The notes under the pieces: generated by a model
Seen by the model: the letters and a program-made list of their open reading frames with translations, nothing else
The model's database searches: none
Told to the model about the DNA's origin: nothing
Made by a program: the position numbers and the translations under genes
Source: Planomonospora parontospora
GTDB taxonomy: Bacteria; Actinomycetota; Actinomycetes; Streptosporangiales; Streptosporangiaceae
DNA length: 64,000 nt
Reading direction: 5' to 3'
Assembly: GCA_014647935.1 (NCBI GenBank)
Contig: BMQD01000001.1
Coordinates: 372,001-436,000 of the forward strand
Shown: positions 40,843 through 50,175 of the stretch, in pieces
Numbering within the stretch: the first letter of the stretch is position 1
How the letters are laid out: each line of letters begins with the position of its first letter

Positions 40843-41552
40843 TCCCCGCCCCCATCGCCGTCGCCCTGGACGCGCCCGACCTGGAGACCGCGGCCCGCTG
40901 GGCGAGCCTGGTGACCCCGCACGTCAGCACCGTCAAGATCGGGCTGGAGCTCTACCTCCGCTACGGGCCGGACGTCATCGCCTCGGTCCGGGGGGCGAGC
41001 GGGGTGCAGGTCTTCCTCGACCTGAAGCTGCACGACATCCCGAACACCGTGGCGGGCGCGGCGCGGTCGGTGGCGCGGCTCAAGCCCGCGATCCTGACCG
41101 TCCACGCGGCGGGAGGGGCCGCGATGGTCCGCGCGGCGGTCGAGGCCGCCCCCGCGGCGCGCATCGCGGCCGTGACGGTGCTCACGTCGCTCTCAGAGGC
41201 CGATCTTGAGCGGGCCGGCATCTCGGGACCCCCCGACGACGCCGTGCGCCGCCTGGCGGTCCTGGCCGTCGGGGCGGGCGCGCAGGCGCTGGTGTGCTCC
41301 CCCCGGGAGGTGGCCGCGGTGCGGGCCGAGGTCGGGCCGGACATCACGCTCATCACCCCGGGCGTGCGCCCCGCGGGGGCCGACACCCAGGACCAGGCGA
41401 GGGTGGCCACCCCCGAGCGGGCGCTCGCCGACGGCGCCGACCTCCTCGTGATCGGCCGTCCGATCACCGGCTCGGCGGACCCCGGCGCCGCGGCCGCCGG
41501 CATCGCCGCGGCGCTCCGGAAGGCCTCCGCCACCGCCGGCCGGGACATGTGA
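40839..41552 (+). CDS. pyrF: Orotidine 5'-phosphate decarboxylase
   Basis: A 237-residue decarboxylase making UMP. The catalytic tetrad is visible as [13 protein letters not shown] (Asp-Lys-x-x-Asp) with the first Lys in [16 protein letters not shown] and [13 protein letters not shown] form the phosphate site. GTG 40839 overlaps the pyrD stop (GTGA). It is the last gene of the operon. pyrE (orotate phosphoribosyltransferase) is not in the window. Confidence 0.96.
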   Translation: MIPAPIAVALDAPDLETAARWASLVTPHVSTVKIGLELYLRYGPDVIASVRGASGVQVFLDLKLHDIPNTVAGAARSVARLKPAILTVHAAGGAAMVRAAVEAAPAARIAAVTVLTSLSEADLERAGISGPPDDAVRRLAVLAVGAGAQALVCSPREVAAVRAEVGPDITLITPGVRPAGADTQDQARVATPERALADGADLLVIGRPITGSADPGAAAAGIAAALRKASATAGRDM

Positions 41553-41663
41553 TCTTCGTCGCGGAAAACCCCGGGCCGGGCGTCGTTTGACCGACGGTGA
41601 GCTATGTCTCTACTACTCAGGGTGAAGAACCGGGCTTTCTGGGCGCAGAAACCGGGGTTGACG

Positions 41664-41692
41664 TTGCTTGGATCGCGATGACCAGCTAGTTT
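41664..41692 (+). promoter_or_regulatory. Candidate mihF promoter
   Basis: TTGCTT (41664-41669) and TAGTTT (41687-41692) are spaced by 17 bases, about 47 bases before GTG 41739. The stretch is AT-richer than its surroundings. GAGGTGA seven bases before the start codon is a good ribosome-binding site. Confidence 0.55.
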
Positions 41693-41738
41693 CCCTTCCC
41701 GTCCGAGTACATCCACAGGAAATTCGAGGTGACCCGGC

Positions 41739-42062
41739 GTGGCTCTTCCTCCCCTTACCCCCGAGCAGCGCGCCGCAGCCCTGGAAAAGGCTGCCAAGGC
41801 CCGCCGAGAGCGTGCCGAGGTCAAGAACCGCCTGAAGCACGGCGCGGTCTCTCTGACTGAGGTGCTCAAAGACGGGCAGGCCGATGACGTCATCGGCAAG
41901 ATGAAGGTGTCGGCCCTTCTCGAGTCGCTTCCCGGCGTGGGCAAGGTCCGCGCCAAGCAGCTCATGGAGCGGCTGGGCATCGCCGAGTCCCGCCGCGTGC
42001 GGGGCCTCGGCGCCAACCAGCGCGCGTCCCTGGAGCGTGAGTTCGGCGGAGCCGAGAGCTAG
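41739..42062 (+). CDS. mihF: Actinobacterial integration host factor
   Basis: A 107-residue nucleoid protein of the mIHF family, which bends DNA and shapes the chromosome in actinobacteria. A basic N-terminal helix (AALEKAAKARRERAEVKNRLKHG) leads to the helix-two-turns-helix LLESLPGVGKVRAKQLMERLGI (about 65-86) that binds DNA. It has its own promoter region after the pyr operon. In Streptomyces sIHF affects sporulation and antibiotic production; gmk follows, the usual order. Confidence 0.96.
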   Translation: MALPPLTPEQRAAALEKAAKARRERAEVKNRLKHGAVSLTEVLKDGQADDVIGKMKVSALLESLPGVGKVRAKQLMERLGIAESRRVRGLGANQRASLEREFGGAES

Positions 42063-42131
42063 GACTAGTCTCGGTTCCACAGTTCGCACGCTTCACCCCG
42101 CGCAGCGGGGACGGCATCACGGGGGTCTGGA

Positions 42132-42848
42132 GTGACCGGAACGTCAACCGGAGCATCGCGGCCCGACGAGGGCCGGGCTCCGGACGAGACCGCGGTGAGC
42201 GGATCCGGTGGCTCCACACCCCCGGCCGGGAGTCCGGAGGAGGCGCGAGCCTCCGCCGGGCCGACCGGCAACCGCCTGACGGTCCTGTCCGGGCCGTCGG
42301 GCGTCGGCAAGTCCACGGTCGTCGCCGAGCTTCGGCGGGCACACCCCCAGGTGTGGCTGTCGGTCTCGGTGACCACCAGGAAGCCCCGCCCCGGCGAGAC
42401 CCACGGGGTGGAGTACTTCTTCGCCGACGACGAGGAGTTCGACCGCCTCGTCGCCTCCGGGGGGCTGCTGGAGTGGGCCGAGTTCGCCGGCAACCGGTAC
42501 GGGACCCCACGCGCGCCCGTCATGGAGAAGCTCGCCGCGGGGATCCCCACCCTGCTGGAGATCGACCTGCAGGGCGCCCGCCAGGTCCGCGCGACCATGC
42601 CGGAGGCGCTGCTGGTCTTCCTGGCCCCGCCGAGCTGGGAGGAGCTGGAGAAGCGCCTGCGCGGCCGCGGCACCGAGCCGGAGGACGTCATCGCCCGCCG
42701 CCTGGCCGCCGGCCGGATCGAGATGGCCGCCGAGCGCGAATTCGACCTGACACTGGTGAACACGTCGGTCCAGGAGGTGTGCCGGCGGCTGATAGCCTTG
42801 CTGGCTGGTGCTCCCGAGGCTTCGAGCCCCGGACGTTCAACTAGCTAG
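42132..42848 (+). CDS. gmk: Guanylate kinase
   Basis: A 238-residue GMP kinase. The P-loop is [11 protein letters not shown] (about 52-62); [13 protein letters not shown] and [12 protein letters not shown] form the GMP site. The first 45 residues are a Ser/Gly/Pro-rich, probably disordered extension absent from most homologues; an internal GTG near 42195 could shorten it, but no better ribosome-binding site is seen. It is followed 12 bases later by rpoZ. Confidence 0.95.
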   Translation: MTGTSTGASRPDEGRAPDETAVSGSGGSTPPAGSPEEARASAGPTGNRLTVLSGPSGVGKSTVVAELRRAHPQVWLSVSVTTRKPRPGETHGVEYFFADDEEFDRLVASGGLLEWAEFAGNRYGTPRAPVMEKLAAGIPTLLEIDLQGARQVRATMPEALLVFLAPPSWEELEKRLRGRGTEPEDVIARRLAAGRIEMAAEREFDLTLVNTSVQEVCRRLIALLAGAPEASSPGRSTS

Positions 42849-42859
42849 GGGGACACGAC

Positions 42860-43123
42860 GTGGCAACCAACGCCGCTCATACCGAAGGCATCACCCACCC
42901 GTCGATCGACGCGCTGCTCGACATCGTCGACAGCAAGTACAGCCTGGTGATCTTCGGGTCCAAGCGGGCCCGCCAGATCAACGCCTACTACTCCCAGCTC
43001 GGCGAGGGCCTGCTGGAGTACGTCGGGCCGCTGGTGGAGACCCACGCGCAGGAGAAGCCGCTGTCCATCGCGCTGCGCGAGGTCAGCGAGGGCCTGCTCA
43101 CCGCCGAGCCCATCGAGGGCTGA
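42860..43123 (+). CDS. rpoZ: RNA polymerase omega subunit
   Basis: An 87-residue omega subunit that helps assemble RNA polymerase. The core [31 protein letters not shown] and the later [14 protein letters not shown] are characteristic of actinobacterial omega. GTG 42860 is preceded by AGGGGGA. It sits in the conserved order gmk-rpoZ-coaBC-metK. Confidence 0.96.
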   Translation: MATNAAHTEGITHPSIDALLDIVDSKYSLVIFGSKRARQINAYYSQLGEGLLEYVGPLVETHAQEKPLSIALREVSEGLLTAEPIEG

Positions 43124-43133
43124 GACCCGCCCG

Positions 43134-44360
43134 ATGCGAACGTCCGAGGACGCGCCCGCCAGGCCGAGCGTCGTGCTCGGGGTGAGCGCCGGCATCGCCG
43201 CCTACAAGGCGTGCGAGCTGCTCCGCCTGTTCACCGAGTCCGGCCACGACGTCCGCGTCGTCCCGACCCGCGAGGCGCTCCGCTTCGTCGGCGAGCCCAC
43301 CTGGGCCGCGCTCTCCGGCAACCCGGTGACCGCCGACGTCTGGGACTCCGTGCACGAGGTGCCGCACGTCCGCATCGGCCAGGGCGCCGATCTGGTGGTG
43401 GTGGCCCCCGCCACCGCCGACGTGCTGGCCAAGGCCGCGCACGGCATCGCCGGCGACCTGCTGACCAACACCCTGCTGACCGCGCGCTGCCCGGTGGTCT
43501 TCGCCCCGGCGATGCACACCGAGATGTGGGAGCACCCGGCGACGCAGGCCAACGTGGCCGTCCTGCGCGAGCGCGGCGCGCTCGTCCTCGACCCGGCCGT
43601 GGGGCGCCTCACCGGCGCCGACACCGGCCGCGGACGGCTGCCCGACCCCGCGGAGATCTTCGAGGTCTGCCGCCGGGTCCTGTCCGGCCGCTCCCTCGAC
43701 CTGACCGGGCGCCACGTGGTCGTCTCCGCGGGGGGCACCCGCGAGGCCATCGACCCGGTCCGCTTCATCGGCAACCGCTCCTCGGGCCTGCAGGGATACG
43801 CCCTGGCCCGGACGGCCGCCGCCCGCGGCGCCCGGGTCACGCTGGTCGCGGCCAACGTCGCGCTGCCCGACCCCGCCGGGGTCGCGGTGGTCCGGGTCGA
43901 GTCGGCGCTCCAGCTGCGCGACGCCGTGCTGGAGGCGGTGGCCGACGCCGACGCCGTGGTCATGGCCGCGGCCGTGGCGGACTTCCGGCCCGCGGCGCGG
44001 AGCGACTCGAAGATCAAGAAGACCTCGGCCGAGCCCGGCGCCGTCCACCTGGTGAAGAACCCGGACATCCTCGCCGAGCTGGGGGAGCGGCGCCGCGAGG
44101 GCGCCGCGCCGTACCCCGCGGTGATCGCGGGGTTCGCGGCGGAGACCGACGACGTGCTCGCCAACGGGCGGGCCAAGCTCGCCCGCAAGGGCTGCGACCT
44201 GCTCGTCGTCAACCAGGTCGGGGAGAACCTCGCCTTCGGCACCCCGGACAACGCGGCGGTCGTCCTGTCCGCGGACGCGGAGCCGGTGGAGATCCCGCGG
44301 GGACCCAAGGAGGCGCTGGCCGACGTGGTCTGGGACCTGGTGGCCGCGCGGCTTCCCTGA
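43134..44360 (+). CDS. coaBC: Bifunctional phosphopantothenoylcysteine decarboxylase/synthase
   Basis: A 408-residue two-domain enzyme of coenzyme A synthesis. The N-terminal FMN decarboxylase (CoaC) has GVSAGIAAYKACELLR, PHVRIGQGADL with the catalytic His, and APAMHTEMW. The C-terminal CTP-dependent ligase (CoaB), from about residue 195, has VVVSAGGTREAIDPVRFIGNRSSG, the AAVADFRP segment with the conserved SKIKK lysines, and NQVGENLAFGTPDN. The start is 11 bases after rpoZ. Confidence 0.96.
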   Translation: MRTSEDAPARPSVVLGVSAGIAAYKACELLRLFTESGHDVRVVPTREALRFVGEPTWAALSGNPVTADVWDSVHEVPHVRIGQGADLVVVAPATADVLAKAAHGIAGDLLTNTLLTARCPVVFAPAMHTEMWEHPATQANVAVLRERGALVLDPAVGRLTGADTGRGRLPDPAEIFEVCRRVLSGRSLDLTGRHVVVSAGGTREAIDPVRFIGNRSSGLQGYALARTAAARGARVTLVAANVALPDPAGVAVVRVESALQLRDAVLEAVADADAVVMAAAVADFRPAARSDSKIKKTSAEPGAVHLVKNPDILAELGERRREGAAPYPAVIAGFAAETDDVLANGRAKLARKGCDLLVVNQVGENLAFGTPDNAAVVLSADAEPVEIPRGPKEALADVVWDLVAARLP

Positions 44361-44441
44361 TCCGCTTGCCGGAGATCGCCTCCCGGCGGATACTGCGTCG
44401 GACAGAGCGACCCGGAACGCCGTGTCAGGGAGGGGTCCGAT

Positions 44442-44810
44442 ATGCCGGTGCCGGCCGCCGTCAGGGCGCGCTGCCGCGCGCTGCTCCCCCCCGGGCAGGA
44501 CATCCGCTACGTCCTGCCCGCGCTGGCGGTGGGGCCGCCGGGGATGGCGGCCTTCCTGGTCGTGGTGTCCGACCAGGCGATCCACGTGCTGTCCACGGCC
44601 TTCTTCGACAGGAACGTTCCGACCGCGATCCACTCCACCCACGCCCGGCGGACCCGGATCGGCCCGGTGGAGTTCTCCGCGGGCGCGGCCATCGAGCTCG
44701 GCGGCACGGTGTTCGAGATCGAGGAGGAGTACGCCGCGGTGGTCCACGCCGCCGACGCCGAGGTCTTCGCGCCCGAGACGCTGCCGCCCGATCCGCTGCC
44801 CGACCTGTGA
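44442..44810 (+). CDS. Hypothetical protein, 122 residues
   Basis: Not recognised. It is a soluble-looking, mixed alpha/beta protein: an N-terminal helix with Cys11, then alternating strands (MAAFLVVVSDQAIHVLST, RIGPVEFSAGAAIELGG, VFEIEEEYAAVVHAAD) that resemble a small PH-like or beta-barrel domain, and an acidic Pro-rich tail. The strand layout with a variable residue pattern suggests a binding role, not catalysis. GGGAGGGG upstream of ATG 44442 supports the start. It lies between coaBC and metK. Confidence 0.7.
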   Translation: MPVPAAVRARCRALLPPGQDIRYVLPALAVGPPGMAAFLVVVSDQAIHVLSTAFFDRNVPTAIHSTHARRTRIGPVEFSAGAAIELGGTVFEIEEEYAAVVHAADAEVFAPETLPPDPLPDL

Positions 44811-44974
44811 CCCGCCGGTCCGTCGCGCCCGAGGGCCCGCGGGGCGGTCTCCGGGAGCGGTTCGGGTGCGGAACCGCCGCCGGGAGAGGACGGATCCCCG
44901 GTGTGCACCGCCCTCCCGCCGTCCTCCCGCCGATCGGAGGCGGAAGGGAGAATCGCGAACGGCCGGTGAGCGGC

Positions 44975-45013
44975 TAGACTTCGGCGGAGTGCTCGCGGTG
45001 CGCCCCCGCACCG
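44975..45013 (+). promoter_or_regulatory. Candidate metK -10 box and leader hairpin
   Basis: TAGACT (44975-44980) could be the -10 of metK; no clear -35. The leader then has a 7-bp hairpin, CGGTGCG/CGCACCG (44996-45013, four-base loop), and GAGGAG eight bases before TTG 45055. I saw no SAM-riboswitch core in 44811-45054; the rest of that gap is plain GC-rich sequence. Confidence 0.4.
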
Positions 45014-45054
45014 GAGCCCCGTCGCCAGCAGCCGCTGCATGAGGAGCCACTGAC

Positions 45055-46242
<1,188 letters not shown>

Positions 46243-46256
46243 TCCCGTCGCGAGAG

Positions 46257-46289
46257 GAGCCCCCGGTGGACCCGTTCCGCCGGGGGCTC
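46257..46289 (+). terminator. metK terminator hairpin
   Basis: GAGCCCCCGG (46257-46266) and CCGGGGGCTC (46280-46289) are exact inverted repeats with a 13-base loop, 14 bases after the metK stop. There is no T-run, so it is an I-shaped GC-rich terminator. Confidence 0.75.
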
Positions 46290-46351
46290 TCGCCGTGTCC
46301 CCGGGCGGTCCCGGCGGATCGGCGAGAGGTGCCCGCGAGGTCTGGTAGGAC

Positions 46352-48436
46352 ATGTGGGTGACCCACACGATCCCCTCCCCGGACGACGGCGCCCTGCTCC
46401 CGCTGGACGCCGTCCGCGAGCGGCCCGCCCCCGCGCGCAGCGCCGGACCGGCGCGGGGCGTGCCGGAGCCGGCCGCGGAGCTGCCCGTCGCGCGGGTCGC
46501 CGTGGACACGCCGCTGCCCCACCTGGACCGGCCGTTCGACTACCTCGTCCCGGCGCCCCTGGACGCCGGGGCCGTCCCGGGCTGCCGGGTCCGGGTCCGG
46601 TTCGCGGGCAAGCTCGTCGACGGGTTCCTGCTGGAGCGGGTGGAGACGAGCGAGCACCCCGGGAAGCTGGCCCGGCTGGAGCGGGTGGTCTCCGCCGAGC
46701 CGGTGCTGACCCCGGAGATCGCCGCCCTGGCCCGCGCCGTCGCCGACCGCTACGCCGGGACCCTGGCCGACGTCCTGCGCCTGGCCGTCCCGCCGCGCCA
46801 CGCCAGGGTCGAGGCCGAGCCGCGCACGAGGGAGCCGGAGGAGGCGCAGGAGCCCTTGGAGGCCGCCGGTCCGGGCCCCTGGGCCGACTACCCGGGCGGG
46901 GAGGCGTTCCTGGCGGAGCTGGCCGCCGGGCGCGCCCCGCGGGCGGTGTGGACCGCGCTGCCGGGGACCGGGCCGCGGGGCCCGGAGTGGCCGGAGGCGG
47001 TGGCGGTGGCGGTGCGCGAGACGCTGCGCGGCGGCCGGGGCGCGCTCGTGGTGGTGCCCGACGGCAAGGACGTGGCGTTGGCCGGTGCGGCGCTGGAGGC
47101 GGTCCTGGGCCCGGGCCGGCACGTGGCGCTCACCGCGGACCTGGGGCCCGCCGAGCGCTACCGGCGCTGGCTGCGGGTGCTGCGCGGCGAGGCCCGGGTG
47201 GCGCTGGGCACCCGGGGCACGGCGTTCGCCCCGGTGCGGGACCTGGGCCTGGCGGTCGTCTGGGACGACGGCGACGACCTGCACGCCGAGCGGCTGGCGC
47301 CGTACCCGCACACCCGCGAGGTCCTGGCGCTGCGCGCCCACCGAGGGCGGGCGGGCCTGCTCGTCGGCGGCCACGCCCGCACCGCGGAGGCCACCCGGCT
47401 GGTGGCCACCGGTTGGGCCGCCGCCCTGGTCGCGCCCCGCGAGGCGGTCCGGACTCGGGCGCCGAGGGTACGGCCGGCCGGCGACGACGCGGAGCTGGCC
47501 AGGGACGAGGCGGCGCGGGCGGCCCGGCTGCCCAGCCTCGCCTGGCGCACGCTGCGGGCCGGGCTGGAGCACGGTCCGGTGCTGGTGCAGGTCCCCCGGC
47601 GGGGCTACCTGCCCGCGCTGTCCTGCCAGGGCTGCCGGGCCGCGGCGCGCTGCGGGCACTGCGCCGGGCCGCTCGCGCTGCGGGGCGGCCACGCGGCGCC
47701 GTACTGCCGCTGGTGCGGGCGGATCGCGGGGGAGTGGCGCTGCGCGGCCTGCGGCGGGACGCGGGTGCGCGCCCGGGTCGTGGGCGCCCGCCGGACGGCC
47801 GAGGAGCTGGGGCGGGCCTTCCCCTCGGTCCCGGTCAGGACGTCCGGCCGGGACGGCGTGCTGGCCGCGGTCGGGCCGGGCAGGGCGCTGGTGGTGGCCA
47901 CCCCGGGGGCCGAGCCGGTGCCGGAGGGCGGTTACGCGGCGGCGGTGCTGCTGGACGGGTGGGCCCTGCTGGGGCGGCCGGACCTGCGGGTGGCCGAGGA
48001 GACGCTGCGCCGGTGGCTGAACGCCGCGGCCCTGCTGCAGCCCGGGGCCGAGCTGGTCGTGCTGGCCGACTCCTCGCTCGCCGTCGTGCAGGCGCTGCTG
48101 CGCTGGGACCCGGTCACGCACGCCGAGCGGGAACTGGCCGACAGGACAGAACTCGGTTTCCCCCCGGCGGTGCGGATGGCCACGCTGACCGGGTCCCCGG
48201 CGGCGGTCCGGGAGATGCTGGGGGAGACCGCGCTGCCGGAGGGCGCGCGGGTGCTCGGGCCGGTGCCCGTGGAGACGCCCCGGGGCGATCAGGTGCGGGA
48301 ACGCGCCATCGTGCGGGTGCCGTGGGGGGCCGCCCCGGTGCTCGCCTCCGCGCTGAAAGGGGCCGCCGGCGTGCGTTCCGCGCGTAAGGCGCCGGAGGTG
48401 GTCAGGGTATGCATTGACCCTATGGACGCCATTTGA
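46352..48436 (+). CDS. priA: Primosomal protein N' (PriA), helicase motifs degenerate
   Basis: A 694-residue PriA-family protein for replication restart. The N-terminal DNA-binding domain starts VARVAVDTPLPHLDRPFDYLVP, and eight Cys at about residues 425-472 (CQGC, CGHC, CRWC, CAAC) form the two zinc sites. The ATPase motifs are not intact: the Walker A position reads LPGTGPRGPEW without GKT, and the DEAH-type box reads VVWDDGDDLHAE. This agrees with the known absence of helicase activity in actinobacterial PriA proteins, so it may act only as a loading scaffold. Confidence 0.88.
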   Translation: MWVTHTIPSPDDGALLPLDAVRERPAPARSAGPARGVPEPAAELPVARVAVDTPLPHLDRPFDYLVPAPLDAGAVPGCRVRVRFAGKLVDGFLLERVETSEHPGKLARLERVVSAEPVLTPEIAALARAVADRYAGTLADVLRLAVPPRHARVEAEPRTREPEEAQEPLEAAGPGPWADYPGGEAFLAELAAGRAPRAVWTALPGTGPRGPEWPEAVAVAVRETLRGGRGALVVVPDGKDVALAGAALEAVLGPGRHVALTADLGPAERYRRWLRVLRGEARVALGTRGTAFAPVRDLGLAVVWDDGDDLHAERLAPYPHTREVLALRAHRGRAGLLVGGHARTAEATRLVATGWAAALVAPREAVRTRAPRVRPAGDDAELARDEAARAARLPSLAWRTLRAGLEHGPVLVQVPRRGYLPALSCQGCRAAARCGHCAGPLALRGGHAAPYCRWCGRIAGEWRCAACGGTRVRARVVGARRTAEELGRAFPSVPVRTSGRDGVLAAVGPGRALVVATPGAEPVPEGGYAAAVLLDGWALLGRPDLRVAEETLRRWLNAAALLQPGAELVVLADSSLAVVQALLRWDPVTHAERELADRTELGFPPAVRMATLTGSPAAVREMLGETALPEGARVLGPVPVETPRGDQVRERAIVRVPWGAAPVLASALKGAAGVRSARKAPEVVRVCIDPMDAI

Positions 48437-48485
48437 GTAGTTTCCCCGATTCGCGGTGCTGACAGTAAGCCGTTAATTTCTCCCT

Positions 48486-50135
48486 GTGTCGATTGAATGG
48501 GTGAATCGGGCCATCGACGATCTTCGGGCGTGGGGGCGTGCGCACGGCCGCGAGGTCGACGCGGACGAGGCGCGTCTGCTCTGCGACTACGCCAGCGACT
48601 ACCTGGACGTGAACGAGCTGGGGGATTTCACCTCGGTCACTTTCGAGGAGCTGCTGCTCAACATCTATCCGCGCAAGGTCATCGCTCCTCCGGAAAGCGC
48701 CCCGGAGACGGTCGCCGCCGCCCGGACCCTCGTCGACTTCCTTCTCGAGACCGAGGAGATCGGCGGGAAGATGGCCGCGCGCATGCGCGCCGCCCTGGAC
48801 CGGATCGAACCCGAGATGCCGGCCGCCCTGGCCGACACCTCCCGGTTCGGCATGGCCAAGAGCCTCTTCAGCGCGATGGGCGCCGACTCGCTGGACGCGG
48901 GCGAGGACTCCCCGCCCGCCGAGGACGCCCAGGAGGGGGAATACTGCGAGTGCCCGGGCTGCTCCCCCCTCCCGCCGGTACGGCTCGCCTCCCGCGAGGC
49001 GCTGGCCGAGGCCGCGCTGCGGGTCCCCCTGCTGACCGACGCCCGCCGCCTGGTCCAGTGGATGCTGGCCGGGGGGCGCACGCCCACCCGCAAGGGCGCC
49101 CTGCGGGTGCGCGACGCCGCGGAGGCGAACGCGCAGCTGGCGGTCGGCGACCCCGCGTTCCTGTGGGACCTGGCGGTGCACACCGGCCTGGTCGAGACGG
49201 AGGGCGCGGCGGTCTTCGACGGGGACGACCCCGACCCCCTGGAGGTGTGGGCCGCGACGGTGCGGTTCGCCGTGGAGAAGGACACCGGCGGGGCCTTCAG
49301 CGGCGACCGGCTCGTCGACGAGGAGCTCTACACCCTGCTCGACCTGTTCTACCGGGTGCAGGCGCCGGTGCCCGTGCCCGTCGTCCGGGAGTACCTCGAG
49401 GACGAGATCGGCCTGGCCGACGAGGGCGCCGAGCTCGACCTGGAGGAGGTCGGGCGGCGGCTGGCCTACTGCGGGCTGCTCAGCCGGGGTGAGGGGACGC
49501 TGGAGCTGACCCCGCTGGCGGTCTGGGGCCTGCACGAGCTCTACGACGTCTTCGGCATCGACGCGCCCGAGGCCCCCGACCTGGCCGCGGCCGACGCGAC
49601 CGGCCTGATCGAGGGGCTGCTGGCCGGCGTGCTCCCCGGCGTGGCCGAGTCCGACATCGCCGGCTGGCTGTCCCGCCGGAGTCCCGCCGAGGCCGCCGCC
49701 GAGCTGCTGCGGGCGGTCTCGGGCGCGCCCGCCGTCGCCCGGGGGGTCGCGGTCACGATCGTCGACCGGCTCGGCGCGGAGGCGGAGGAGTCCGTCCGGA
49801 GCTTCCTGGAGGACGCCGAGCTGCGGCCGCACGCCGTGCACTGGCTGTCCGCGCGCGGACTGGCCGCACCGACGCTCACCCCGGACGAGGTGCTCTGGAT
49901 GAGCGTGGACATGCTCGCCCTGGCCCTGCCCGCGGCCGAGGAGGACCCGGAGGCGTTCGCCGAGAACATGGCGGCCTCCGGCCCTCCGGCGCACGTGATC
50001 GAGGAGATGTGGCGGGTGGACCACCCCGACGCCGTCGACGTGCTGGAACTCCTCGGGCGCTCCCTGCCGGACCAGAACGCGGCCAAGGCGGCGCGCAAGG
50101 CGGCCTTCAAGGCCCGTTCGCGCGCGATCGGCTGA
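48486..50135 (+). CDS. Unknown protein with CxCPxC motif, paralogue A
   Basis: A 549-residue soluble protein of no family I recognise. An N-terminal helical domain (residues 1-130, starting WVNRAIDDLRAWGRAHG) is followed by an acidic linker, CECPGC (154-159), and a long region shared with the next gene: LRVPLLTDARRLVQWM, a winged-helix-like RRLAYCGLLSRGEGTLELTPLAVWGLHELY, VDRLGAEAEESVRSFLED, GLAAPTLTPDEVLWMSVD, and an Ala/Lys-rich end AAKAARKAAFKARSR. The end resembles a basic nucleic-acid-binding tail. It starts GTG 48486, 50 bases after priA; the pair sits between priA and def. Confidence 0.8.
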   Translation: MSIEWVNRAIDDLRAWGRAHGREVDADEARLLCDYASDYLDVNELGDFTSVTFEELLLNIYPRKVIAPPESAPETVAAARTLVDFLLETEEIGGKMAARMRAALDRIEPEMPAALADTSRFGMAKSLFSAMGADSLDAGEDSPPAEDAQEGEYCECPGCSPLPPVRLASREALAEAALRVPLLTDARRLVQWMLAGGRTPTRKGALRVRDAAEANAQLAVGDPAFLWDLAVHTGLVETEGAAVFDGDDPDPLEVWAATVRFAVEKDTGGAFSGDRLVDEELYTLLDLFYRVQAPVPVPVVREYLEDEIGLADEGAELDLEEVGRRLAYCGLLSRGEGTLELTPLAVWGLHELYDVFGIDAPEAPDLAAADATGLIEGLLAGVLPGVAESDIAGWLSRRSPAEAAAELLRAVSGAPAVARGVAVTIVDRLGAEAEESVRSFLEDAELRPHAVHWLSARGLAAPTLTPDEVLWMSVDMLALALPAAEEDPEAFAENMAASGPPAHVIEEMWRVDHPDAVDVLELLGRSLPDQNAAKAARKAAFKARSRAIG

Positions 50136-50175
50136 GCCGTACATCCGTGGGGCTCTTGTGGAGTAAGTTTCACGG

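Noticed and set aside
41553-41640. Terminator after pyrF
   Set aside because: Only a five-base stem (CGTCG/CGACG) and GC runs; too weak to list as a terminator.
44811-45054. Possible SAM riboswitch before metK
   Set aside because: None of the conserved cores could be placed; only a small hairpin and a good ribosome-binding site are visible.
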